From contig NC_014392.1 of assembly GCF_000145215.1 (NCBI RefSeq), forward strand, positions 675,501 through 739,500: DNA of 64,000 nucleotides, in the 5' to 3' direction. The notes under the pieces were generated by a model, which saw nothing but the letters and a program-made list of their open reading frames with translations, searched no databases and was not told the DNA's origin. The stretch comes from Caldicellulosiruptor obsidiansis OB47 (lineage in GTDB: Bacteria; Bacillota; Thermoanaerobacteria; Caldicellulosiruptorales; Caldicellulosiruptoraceae). The position numbers were made by a program, and so were the translations under genes. Below are positions 40,426 to 49,572 of the stretch, in pieces (the stretch's first letter is position 1; every line of letters begins with the position of its first letter).

Positions 40426-41907
40426 ATGCGATATATAAGTACAAGAGGAAATAAAGAAGTACAGGCAAAAGAGGCAATTTACAGAGGAATAGCTGAGGAT
40501 GGAGGACTTTACACCCCTGTTTCAATTCCTTCTCTTGATTTAAGTAAGATAAAAAACATAGACTCTTACGAAAATCTTGCAAAATATATATTTGAGCTCT
40601 ACCTTACTGATTTTACGAATGATGAAATTGCTGATTGTATTGACAAGTCATACAGCCGTGGCAAGTTTGACACAAAAGATGTTGTGACTATCAAAAAGCT
40701 CAGCTCGAGTCTTTTTGCACTTGAGTTGTGGCATGGTCCGACGTACGCTTTTAAAGATGTTGCATTGCAGGTGCTACCTCATCTTTTGCTAAAATCAATG
40801 CCAACTTTTTACAAACAGGCACTCATACTTGTTGCAACATCAGGCGATACCGGCAAGGCTGCGTTAGAAGGATTTAGGGATGTGGATAGAACAAAGATAG
40901 TTGTATTTTATCCATCTGAGGGTGTGTCTGAGGTTCAAAAAAGACAGATGATAACCCAGGAGGGCAGAAATACTTTTGTTGCCGGAATAAAAGGCAATTT
41001 TGACGATGCCCAATCTGGTGTGAAGGAGATTTTCACAAGCAAAAAATGCATAGATACAATCGAAAATCTGGGGTTTTTCTTTACCTCCGCAAACTCAATA
41101 AATTTTGGTAGGCTTCTTCCACAGATTGTATACTACATCTGGAGCTATATTGTACTTTTGAAGAATGGTGATATTCGCGAAGGTGAAAAAATAAACTTTG
41201 TTGTTCCGACAGGAAATTTTGGTAATATATTGGCAGGTTTTATTGCAAAGATCATGGGAATTCCTATAAATAAGCTTATTGTTGCTTCGAACATAAACAG
41301 TGTTGTTGCAGATTTTATCAGGACAGGCTTGTACGACAGAAGAAGAGAATTTTACAAAACAATTTCACCTTCAATGGACATCCTTGTTGCAAGTAATTTG
41401 GAGAGGTTATTATACTTGGTTACAAAAGATTCAGAAAAAGTAAAAAAATACATGTTAGATTTGAAGACTGAGGGGTATTTCAAAGTTGAAGAAAAGGTTT
41501 TAAAAGAGATTCAAGAGAGTTTCTGGGGCGATTTTTCCACAGATGACCAGACAAGAAATAGCATAAAGACTATTTACAGCGAATATGGTTATCTTGTTGA
41601 CCCGCACTCTGCTGTTGGGTTTGATGTTTACAGCAAGTACCAGAAGCAAACCTTGGATAGTACAAAAACGGTTGTGCTACAAACTGCAAATCCTTACAAA
41701 TTTGCAAAAGATGTTTTGAACGCTTTGTTTGATAGTGAATATAATAATATTGACCCGTTTGAAGCGGTTGAGGTTTTGTACACAAAGACGTGTTTTGAGG
41801 TTCCAGAAGGGATAAAAAATCTTATTTCAAAGCCAATTTTACATCCTGATGTGATAGAAAAAGACAAAATGTTTGATTTCATATTAGAGAAAATAAGAGA
41901 TAATTGA
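40426..41907 (+). CDS. thrC: Threonine synthase
   Basis: A 493-aa PLP enzyme that converts O-phosphohomoserine to threonine. The N-terminal family motif YISTRGN, AEDGGLYTP and the PLP-lysine segment PTYAFKDVALQ are visible, as is TSGDTGKAALEGF. ATG 40426 follows GAGGTGA by 5 bases; an in-frame GTG at 40417 is within that site. It follows rex by 17 bases and may share its transcript. Confidence 0.95.
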   Translation: MRYISTRGNKEVQAKEAIYRGIAEDGGLYTPVSIPSLDLSKIKNIDSYENLAKYIFELYLTDFTNDEIADCIDKSYSRGKFDTKDVVTIKKLSSSLFALELWHGPTYAFKDVALQVLPHLLLKSMPTFYKQALILVATSGDTGKAALEGFRDVDRTKIVVFYPSEGVSEVQKRQMITQEGRNTFVAGIKGNFDDAQSGVKEIFTSKKCIDTIENLGFFFTSANSINFGRLLPQIVYYIWSYIVLLKNGDIREGEKINFVVPTGNFGNILAGFIAKIMGIPINKLIVASNINSVVADFIRTGLYDRRREFYKTISPSMDILVASNLERLLYLVTKDSEKVKKYMLDLKTEGYFKVEEKVLKEIQESFWGDFSTDDQTRNSIKTIYSEYGYLVDPHSAVGFDVYSKYQKQTLDSTKTVVLQTANPYKFAKDVLNALFDSEYNNIDPFEAVEVLYTKTCFEVPEGIKNLISKPILHPDVIEKDKMFDFILEKIRDN

Positions 41908-41957
41908 AGAAATTTTAAAAATGACCCAGAAAACATAAAATTTTTGCCGAAAAAGGC

Positions 41958-41985
41958 TTGATAAAAGAAAAAATTGTGCTAAAAT
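41958..41985 (+). promoter_or_regulatory. Promoter of the Mg2+ operon
   Basis: TTGATA (41958-41963), 16 bases, then TAAAAT (41980-41985) preceded by TGC, an extended -10. Transcription would start near 41992, just before the M-box aptamer. Confidence 0.7.
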
Positions 41986-42000
41986 AGAAGTTGAAAAATG

Positions 42001-42165
42001 AATATTGTAAGATATCTCGGTAGGCGAGGCTCCTACAGGGATATAGGCTGCTGCCGCGAAAGATTGGAGACAATCTGAGCTGGTGAACAGGTTTTGCCGA
42101 AACCAAGGCATAACCTAATGCAGCTTTTTATGCCGTGTAGTGCCAAAGCTTGTACGAGGTAGCTT
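42001..42165 (+). promoter_or_regulatory. M-box (ykoK) magnesium riboswitch aptamer
   Basis: The conserved M-box signature is seen in order: GGTAGGCGAGGCTCCTACA, GCTGCTGCC, a GGAGACAA hairpin, GGTGAACAGG, GTGCCAAAGCTTGTACGAGG. The closing P1 helix pairs TATCTCG (42013-42019) with CGAGGTA (42155-42161). In the Mg2+-bound fold P1 forms; without Mg2+ the segment ACGAGGT (42154-42160) can instead pair with ACCTCGT (42191-42197) and break the terminator stem. It would therefore switch off the downstream Mg2+ genes when Mg2+ is plentiful, as in Bacillus mgtE. Confidence 0.93.
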
Positions 42166-42182
42166 TAAAAATGGCTATAAGT

Positions 42183-42229
42183 GTGCTTTCACCTCGTTTT
42201 TAAGCTTTGGGTGAAAGCACTTTTTGTTT
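42183..42229 (+). terminator. Terminator of M-box expression platform
   Basis: GTGCTTTCACC (42183-42193) pairs with GGTGAAAGCAC (42210-42220), followed by TTTTTGTTTTT. The left arm region is shared with the antiterminator partner ACCTCGT, so the two folds are mutually exclusive. Confidence 0.92.
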
Positions 42230-42294
42230 TTAATAGCAATGTATAAAATTTTGCTATTGCGAAAATCTTCTTAAAGAAGGAGTTGAGAGAAAAG

Positions 42295-42423
42295 ATGGAT
42301 TCTGGTCCTGTGAGTAAGCAGGATTGGACAGCAAAAAGCAATTGTACTTTGGAATGTGGAGGGGTGCTAATTTTTCTCTGTTTGGAAGAAAATAAAGGGA
42401 TAAATACACCTTTTTGCAAATAG
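42295..42423 (+). CDS. Possible 42-codon leader peptide upstream of mgtE-like gene
   Basis: A short frame from ATG 42295 to TAG 42423 with AGAAGGAG about 12 bases upstream. It lies after the M-box terminator and spans the left arm of the translational switch. The peptide has no recognisable domain; it begins MDSGPVSKQDW and holds four Cys. Translation is not proven: the spacing is long and there is no homologue I can name. It could be a leader peptide, or the reading frame may be accidental. Confidence 0.4.
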   Translation: MDSGPVSKQDWTAKSNCTLECGGVLIFLCLEENKGINTPFCK

Positions 42424-42496
42424 ATTTTAAAGGCTTTTAGCACCCCTCCACCAAATGACAACAAAAATGAAAATTCAAAAAAGGAGGGGTGTTAAA
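42356..42496 (+). promoter_or_regulatory. Mutually exclusive hairpins around the mgtE-like ribosome site
   Basis: GGAGGGGTGCTAA (42358-42370) and its exact complement TTAGCACCCCTCC (42437-42449) form a stem that extends to 15 bp (42356-42370 with 42437-42451). The ribosome site GGAGGGGTGTTAA (42483-42495) is a near copy of the left arm with one C-to-T change, so the same anti-SD strand can pair with it (12 Watson-Crick pairs plus one G-U). One fold leaves the ribosome site free, the other hides it. Confidence 0.75.
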
Positions 42497-43750
42497 ATGC
42501 CAAATGTCACAAGCTTTTATCTTAGCAGAGTAATCGGCAACAAGGTCTTTTCAGAAGAAAAAAAGGTTGTAGGAAGACTTTTAGACTTGGTTGTTGATGC
42601 AAGTTATATAAGACCCAAAGTAATTGCTGCGAAGGTAAAAAGTGGCGGTCAAACTCAAATTGTGGACTTTTCATTTTTCATAATCTACAAGGAGAAAGGT
42701 CAGTATGTAATTGAAACCAGGAACTTAAAACCAATTAATGTTAAAAAAGAGGACACAATCATGCTTGTTCGCCATATTCTTGATAAGCAGATTGTGGATA
42801 TGAATGGCAGAAAAGTTGTAAGGGTAAATGATATAAGACTTGCAGTACTTTCTACAGGTGTTTATGTAATAGCTGTAGATATCGGCCTTGAAGGGCTTTT
42901 GAGAAGGCTTGGTCTTGCAAAACCTCTGAAAAAGGTGTTAAAACCGCTTGGTAAAAACATTCCTTCGCGTCTTATTTTATGGGATGATGTACAGCCGCTT
43001 GCTTCTCCACGACTTGATCTAAAACTTTCAACCACATATTCAAAGCTTTCTACCCTGCATCCGTCAGATTTGGCAGATATTATTGAAGAACTTGACAAAA
43101 AGACACAGGCCTATATATTTTCCACACTGGATGAAGAGAAAGCTGCAGATGTTTTGGAAGAGCTTGATGTTGAGGCACAGCGAAATGTTTTAGAAAGTCT
43201 TCCTGTTGAAAAGGCTGCAGATGTGCTTGAGAAAATGCCGGCTGATGAGGTTGCAGATATTCTGGATGAGATAAAGGAAGAAAGAGCAGAAGAACTTCTG
43301 AACGAGATGGAAAAAGAGGCATCAGAAGAAGTCAAAGAGCTTATGGAATATCCAGAAAATACAGTTGGTGCAATAATGACCACAGATTTTATTGCTTTCA
43401 AAACACATTTTACTGTTGAGCAGACAATAGAGGAGCTAAGACGATTAAAGCCTGAACCAGATGAAATTTATTATCTGTATGTTGTGGACAATGAAGAAAG
43501 GCTTTGCGGGGTTGTGTCTTTGCGTGATTTGGTAATCTCTGAGCCTCAAACACCGCTTTATGAGATAATGAACAGAGACGTAGTTTGTGTTAAAGACACT
43601 GACAATGTTAATTCTCTTGTTGAGATTATTTCAAAATATAGCCTTCTTGCTGTGCCTGTTATTGATGAGAATAAGAAGCTCATTGGAGTTGTAATTATAA
43701 ACGATATTGTGTACGAACTTTTGAAGATGAAAAGAAAACTGTTGCTGTAG
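42497..43750 (+). CDS. MgtE-like cytosolic Mg2+ sensor (PRC barrels, MgtE_N, CBS pair; no channel)
   Basis: A 417-aa soluble protein. In order: PRC-barrel-like segments (about 1-75 and 85-160), an MgtE N-domain of helical repeats (about 180-295, including HPSDLADIIEELD and EKAADVLEKMPADEVADIL), and two CBS domains (about 300-415, from VGAIMTTDFIAF). The five-helix MgtE pore is missing. In MgtE the N and CBS domains bind Mg2+ and close the pore; here that module is encoded alone beside an NRAMP-related transporter, so it may gate or sense for it (inference). ATG 42497 follows GGAGGGGTG. It is under the M-box. Confidence 0.88.
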   Translation: MPNVTSFYLSRVIGNKVFSEEKKVVGRLLDLVVDASYIRPKVIAAKVKSGGQTQIVDFSFFIIYKEKGQYVIETRNLKPINVKKEDTIMLVRHILDKQIVDMNGRKVVRVNDIRLAVLSTGVYVIAVDIGLEGLLRRLGLAKPLKKVLKPLGKNIPSRLILWDDVQPLASPRLDLKLSTTYSKLSTLHPSDLADIIEELDKKTQAYIFSTLDEEKAADVLEELDVEAQRNVLESLPVEKAADVLEKMPADEVADILDEIKEERAEELLNEMEKEASEEVKELMEYPENTVGAIMTTDFIAFKTHFTVEQTIEELRRLKPEPDEIYYLYVVDNEERLCGVVSLRDLVISEPQTPLYEIMNRDVVCVKDTDNVNSLVEIISKYSLLAVPVIDENKKLIGVVIINDIVYELLKMKRKLLL

Positions 43751-43783
43751 GCATTAGCTTGATACGAAAGAGGTGATGTAAAG

Positions 43784-45031
43784 ATGGTACAGACGACAAA
43801 AAGCTCCAGACTGAAAAATATTCTTTTAATTTTAAGTGTAATTGGGCCAGGGCTTGTGACTGCAACAGCTGACAATGATGCATCAGGTATTGCAACATAT
43901 GCAATGGTAGGTTCCATGTTTGGTTACAAGATGTTATGGGGACTTTTTCTGATAACAATAAGCTTGGCAATAATTCAAGAGATGGCAGCAAGAATGGGTG
44001 TTGTAACAGGCAAGGGACTTTCTGACCTTATCAGAGAAAATTTTGGGGTGAAAATGACATTTTTTGCAATGGTGACCCTTTTGATTGCCAACTTTACAAC
44101 AACAGTTGGCGAGTTTGCAGGAATTGCAGCAAGCCTTGAAATATTTGGTATATCTAAATATATCTCAGTTCCTATTACTGCTATTTTTGTATGGTATATT
44201 ATCAATAGGGGTTCGTATCGAAAAACAGAGAGGTTCTTTTTAGGGCTTATGGTAATCTATGTTAGCTATATAATTTCAGGATTTTTGGCAAAACCGGATT
44301 GGAAAGAGGTATTCAAAAATACATTTTTACCCTCGTTTAGTTTTGAGCCCAATTTTGTATTGATTTTTATTGCTATGATAGGAACAACAATAACACCGTG
44401 GATGCAGTTTTATTTGCAGTCATCTGTTGTGGATAAAGGGGTTGATGTTAAAAACCTTAAGTACCAGCGATGGGATGTATTTTTGGGAGCCTTCTGGACA
44501 GACTTTATTGCGTTTTTCATAGTTGTTGCAACAGCAGCAACACTTTACAAACATGGGGTTAGTATTGAAACGGCAGAAGATGCAGCAAAAGCATTGGAGC
44601 CGTTTGCAGGGAAATATGCATCAGCTCTTTTTGCAATAGGACTTTTTGGTGCGTCGCTTTTAGGTGCATTTATTTTGCCGCTTTCAACAGCATATGCAAT
44701 CACTGAAGCATTTGGCTTTGAAAATGGACTTGACAAGAAATTCAAAGAAGCCCCTGCGTTTTATGGGATAATACTTTTTTTTATTATAATAGGTGCTGGA
44801 ATAATTTTATTTCCCAATATACCATTGATTAAACTTATGATAATAGCTCAGGAGATAAATGGAATTTTACTTCCAATAATTCTTATTTACATGCTCAGGC
44901 TTACAAATGACAAAGAAATTATGGGCGAGTATGTGAACTCAAAAGTATTTAATATAATTGCATGGTTAACAGTTGTGTTCATAATAATTTTGACGCTAAT
45001 TTTACTTGTACAACCGTTTTTGAATATATAG
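43784..45031 (+). CDS. NRAMP-related transporter, probable Mg2+ importer
   Basis: A 415-aa membrane protein with about 11 helices of the NRAMP fold. The metal-site motif of helix 1, normally DPGN, reads DASG (Asp32 kept, Asn lost) within TATADNDASGIAT, and the helix 6 motif, normally MPHN, reads TPWM in TTITPWMQF, so the soft Met ligand for Mn/Fe is absent. NRAMP-related proteins under M-box control have been shown to carry Mg2+ in other Clostridia. With the upstream M-box and MgtE-like sensor, Mg2+ is the most likely substrate. GAGGTGATG precedes the ATG. Confidence 0.88.
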   Translation: MVQTTKSSRLKNILLILSVIGPGLVTATADNDASGIATYAMVGSMFGYKMLWGLFLITISLAIIQEMAARMGVVTGKGLSDLIRENFGVKMTFFAMVTLLIANFTTTVGEFAGIAASLEIFGISKYISVPITAIFVWYIINRGSYRKTERFFLGLMVIYVSYIISGFLAKPDWKEVFKNTFLPSFSFEPNFVLIFIAMIGTTITPWMQFYLQSSVVDKGVDVKNLKYQRWDVFLGAFWTDFIAFFIVVATAATLYKHGVSIETAEDAAKALEPFAGKYASALFAIGLFGASLLGAFILPLSTAYAITEAFGFENGLDKKFKEAPAFYGIILFFIIIGAGIILFPNIPLIKLMIIAQEINGILLPIILIYMLRLTNDKEIMGEYVNSKVFNIIAWLTVVFIIILTLILLVQPFLNI

Positions 45032-45101
45032 ACACCTTTAAGATTGTTTGGCTTTGTTTTCGAATAAAAAGTCTTTAAAATATTCCTGTTAATTTTAGCC
45101 A

Positions 45102-45143
45102 CAGATAGTTTTTATTTAAAGACTATCTGAGGGCTTTTCTTTT
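45102..45143 (+). terminator. Terminator of the Mg2+ operon
   Basis: AGATAGTTTTTA pairs with TAAAGACTATCT (one G-T pair) and is followed by a T-rich stretch. Confidence 0.75.
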
Positions 45144-45150
45144 TCTTTAC

Positions 45151-45179
45151 TTGACACAAAGCATTTCTTGTTTTATAAT
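45151..45179 (+). promoter_or_regulatory. Consensus sigma-A promoter for greA
   Basis: TTGACA (45151-45156) and TATAAT (45174-45179) with a 17-base spacer: a perfect consensus promoter. The start would be near 45186, giving a leader of about 95 bases before greA in which I see no clear structure. Confidence 0.85.
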
Positions 45180-45281
45180 TGACAAAAGTTAAAATGTACA
45201 AGCATAAATTGAAGTGGTTTGAATTAAAATTAATCATAAAAAATAAAGTCTATTTTCTTTATTGAAAAAGGGGAGGAAAAA

Positions 45282-45770
45282 ATGGCAAGAGAAATGGATA
45301 CAGCAAAATATCAACTTTCTCGTGAAGCATATGAAAAGTACTTAAAAGAACTTGAAAATTTGAAGACAGTCAAGAGGAAAGAGGTTGCAGAAAAGATAAA
45401 GGTTGCACGTTCGTTTGGAGACCTTTCAGAAAACTCCGAGTATGATGAGGCAAAAGCAGAACAGGCAGCAGTTGAAGAAAGAATTGCATATTTGGAACAA
45501 CTCATTAATAATGCTAAGATTATTGATAAAGATGAAGTTTCAACTGATTTTGTTGGAATTGGCACAAACGTAAAAATTCAGAATTTGGATACTGGAGATG
45601 TATTTGAATATTCAATAGTTGGGTCAAAGGAAGCAGATCCTCTGAACTTTAAGATTTCTGATGAGTCGCCGGTTGGAAAGGCTTTGGTTGGGAAGAAAGT
45701 TGGAGATGTTGTTGAGGTTAATGTACCTGCAGGAAAGTTCAGATATAAGATACTTGAGATATCAAAATAA
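45282..45770 (+). CDS. greA: Transcription elongation factor GreA
   Basis: A 162-aa factor that rescues backtracked RNA polymerase by stimulating transcript cleavage. The N-terminal coiled coil has the acidic tip motif [17 protein letters not shown], and the C-terminal FKBP-like domain ends with [21 protein letters not shown] precedes the ATG. lysS follows 23 bases later, a common pairing. Confidence 0.96.
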   Translation: MAREMDTAKYQLSREAYEKYLKELENLKTVKRKEVAEKIKVARSFGDLSENSEYDEAKAEQAAVEERIAYLEQLINNAKIIDKDEVSTDFVGIGTNVKIQNLDTGDVFEYSIVGSKEADPLNFKISDESPVGKALVGKKVGDVVEVNVPAGKFRYKILEISK

Positions 45771-45787
45771 AAAGACGGAGTTGGTGA

Positions 45788-47281
<1,494 letters not shown>

Positions 47282-47299
47282 TAATTAATAAAAGAGGAA

Positions 47300-47341
47300 G
47301 GGGCAGTTTTGTTTATTTTTTGAAAAAGCTGCCCCTTTTTT
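47300..47341 (+). terminator. Rho-independent terminator of greA-lysS
   Basis: GGGGCAG (47300-47306) pairs with CTGCCCC (47329-47335), extended by an A/T stretch, and ends in a T-run. Confidence 0.9.
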
Positions 47342-47365
47342 TATAATACTATAATCTTTTAATTG

Positions 47366-47374
47366 TGCTATAAT
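47366..47374 (+). promoter_or_regulatory. Extended -10 promoter for the activase cluster
   Basis: TGC followed by TATAAT (47369-47374), about 43 bases before the first gene of the three-gene cluster. The -35 is poor. Confidence 0.55.
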
Positions 47375-47416
47375 AGTAAGGGAAGGTAAAATGGGAAAGA
47401 AGGAGACTTAAATAGT

Positions 47417-48418
47417 ATGAAAATTGCGATTCCACATTCGCTTTTATATTATTACTATTTCCCTTTATGGGATACATTTTTCAAAGAGCTCGGGTTTGAG
47501 GTTGTGGACACAGGACCAACAACCAAGGGTATTCTTGATAAAGGTTCAAAGGCGGCTGTTGCTGACATTTGTGCGCCTATCAAAATATTTACAGGACATG
47601 TTATTGAGGGGCTGAATGTAGCTGATTATGTCTTTGTTCCAAGGTTTGCGAGGATAAAAAAGCCGGAATATTTTTGTCCAAAGTTTATGGGGCTTCCAGA
47701 CATAATTGAGGGAACGGTAGAAGAAAGTAAAGGAAGAGTTATCTCACCCATAATAAATGAAAAAAACAACGAGAATATAAGCTCGCCAAAGATTTATGAA
47801 ATGTTGACAGAGATGTTTGGGTTTTCTCACAGGGAAATAAGACTTGCTATGAGAAAGGCAGAAGAGGTTTTTAAAAGATTTAAAAACCTTATGAACAAAG
47901 GGCTTTCGTGTGACAAAGCACTTGATAGTTACAGAAGAGGTATATGGGAAGAGAATTTAAAAAAGGTAAAAAAAGATGGTGATATAACAATTGCTGTTTT
48001 AGGATATGTATATGACGTGTATGATTCTTTCATAAGCATGGATGTTATAAAAAAACTTGAAGCCTTAGGTGTAAATATAAAAACGTTTGAGATGGTACCC
48101 CAAGAGGTTGCATATAACAATTTAAAACACTACAGGAAAAGGCTTTTCTGGACGTTTTCAAACAGGGTACTTGGCGCAGGTCTTCATTATCTAAAAGATC
48201 CAGAGGTGGATGGTGTAATCCATGTAACTGCTTTCGGATGTGGACCTGATGCAATTGTTGGAAGATTTTTGCAGTACGAAAGCGATGTTGCTGGAAAGCC
48301 TTTTACCACTTTAAGAGTGGATGAACACACAGGCGAAGGGCATATGATCACAAGAATAGAAGCTTTTGTTGACATGCTCAGGCGAAAAAAGTGGGCAAAA
48401 TTGTCGGAGGTATTGTAA
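47417..48418 (+). CDS. 2-hydroxyacyl-CoA dehydratase-like protein (DUF2229/BcrA-associated), subunit 1
   Basis: A 333-aa protein related to the acyl-CoA dehydratase/activase-associated family. Cys residues that could bind an Fe-S cluster lie in VADICAPIK, EYFCPKF and FGCGPDAIVG, and a conserved DEHTGEGHMITRIEAF segment is near the end. It is the first gene of a three-gene run with a second paralogous protein and an ATP-driven activase. The substrate is unknown; nothing nearby provides a hydroxyacid fermentation pathway. The next gene starts two bases after its stop. Confidence 0.75.
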   Translation: MKIAIPHSLLYYYYFPLWDTFFKELGFEVVDTGPTTKGILDKGSKAAVADICAPIKIFTGHVIEGLNVADYVFVPRFARIKKPEYFCPKFMGLPDIIEGTVEESKGRVISPIINEKNNENISSPKIYEMLTEMFGFSHREIRLAMRKAEEVFKRFKNLMNKGLSCDKALDSYRRGIWEENLKKVKKDGDITIAVLGYVYDVYDSFISMDVIKKLEALGVNIKTFEMVPQEVAYNNLKHYRKRLFWTFSNRVLGAGLHYLKDPEVDGVIHVTAFGCGPDAIVGRFLQYESDVAGKPFTTLRVDEHTGEGHMITRIEAFVDMLRRKKWAKLSEVL

Positions 48419-48420
48419 AA

Positions 48421-49572
48421 ATGAAAGTATCTTTTCCATACATGGGTTCTGCAATAGTATACAAAAAGCTTTTTGAGTTTTTGGAACATGAAGTGATAAT
48501 GCCACCAAAACCAACACAGAGGACCATGGACCTTGGTGTCAAATACTCACCAGAGTTTGCTTGCATTCCTCTTAAAATGGTCATGGGCACGTATTTAGAA
48601 GCAATTGAAAAGGGAGCAAAGGTGCTTGTCACATCTGGTGGTCATGGTCCGTGCAGAGCAGGGTTTTATGGCGACACTCACAGAAATATATTGAAATCTC
48701 TTGGCTATGACGATGTTGAGCTTATAATTTTCGATGCTCCACAGGATAACTGGAGGGCATTTTTCAGGAACGTTCAAAAAATCCGAAATGGAGTTCCATG
48801 GCATAAGGTCATAAACAGGATGTACACGTTATACAGATTTGTCCAGAAACTTGATGAGCTTGAGAAAATGGTTCAAAAAATAAGACCATATGAAATCAAC
48901 AAAGGGCAAACGACTCAGGTTTGGAATCAAATCCAAGAAAAGTTTGACAAAATAAAGACAAGAAAAGAACTGTACAGAGTTTATGAAGAATGCAAGCAAA
49001 TGCTTCTTAGTATTCCGACAAGAAAAGTTGAAGAAAAAGACAGAATAAGAGTTGGAATTGTGGGAGAAATTTATGTTGTTATGGAAAGTTCTATCAACTT
49101 CGGGATAGAAGAGATTTTGGGCAATCTTGGAGTTGAAGTTGAGAGGAGCTTGTATCTTTTTGAGTGGATAAATGACAATCTGGTCCCATGGATTTTAAGA
49201 CCCAAGAGGTTTAAAGAGATTATAAAAAAGGGCCAAAGATATATCAAGATTTTGATTGGTGGTCATGCGGTTGAAACAGTGGGCCATATTATAGACTTTA
49301 AAGAGAGAGGTTTTGATGGGATTGTTCATCTTATGCCCTTTGCATGTTTGCCAGAACTTGTAACCCAGAGTTTAATTCCAAAGATATCAAAAGAAGTTGA
49401 CATTCCAATTCTATCGCTTCCAATAGATGAGCAAACAGGGAAGGCAAATATGCTCACCAGAATAGAAGCTTTTATTGATCTTTTGAAAAATAGGAAAAAA
49501 GGGAAGACAAAAGAGGTCTTTATTGACAATGTACAAGAACATGTTGAGGAAGAAAGGGTTGTAATGGTATGA
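48421..49572 (+). CDS. 2-hydroxyacyl-CoA dehydratase-like protein (DUF2229/BcrA-associated), subunit 2
   Basis: A 383-aa paralogue of the preceding protein: it shares the C-terminal pattern DEQTGKANMLTRIEAFIDLL and has Cys in SPEFACIPLKM, GHGPCRAGF and MPFACLPE. The two could form a heterodimer around an Fe-S cluster, as the A/B subunits of hydroxyacyl-CoA dehydratases do (inference). ATG 48421 follows CGGAGG by 10 bases; an upstream in-frame GTG overlaps the first gene. The stop overlaps the activase ATG (ATGA). Confidence 0.75.
   Translation: MKVSFPYMGSAIVYKKLFEFLEHEVIMPPKPTQRTMDLGVKYSPEFACIPLKMVMGTYLEAIEKGAKVLVTSGGHGPCRAGFYGDTHRNILKSLGYDDVELIIFDAPQDNWRAFFRNVQKIRNGVPWHKVINRMYTLYRFVQKLDELEKMVQKIRPYEINKGQTTQVWNQIQEKFDKIKTRKELYRVYEECKQMLLSIPTRKVEEKDRIRVGIVGEIYVVMESSINFGIEEILGNLGVEVERSLYLFEWINDNLVPWILRPKRFKEIIKKGQRYIKILIGGHAVETVGHIIDFKERGFDGIVHLMPFACLPELVTQSLIPKISKEVDIPILSLPIDEQTGKANMLTRIEAFIDLLKNRKKGKTKEVFIDNVQEHVEEERVVMV

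Noticed and set aside
39893-40582. A 229-codon open frame on the minus strand across rex
   Set aside because: It lies wholly opposite well-supported rex and the start of thrC, has no ribosome site or recognisable domain, and is rich in Leu, Ser and Cys as expected from reverse-reading AT-rich coding DNA.
43784-45031. Mn2+/Fe2+ importer MntH
   Set aside because: The DPGN and MPHN metal motifs are replaced and the operon is under an M-box, so Mg2+ is the better prediction.
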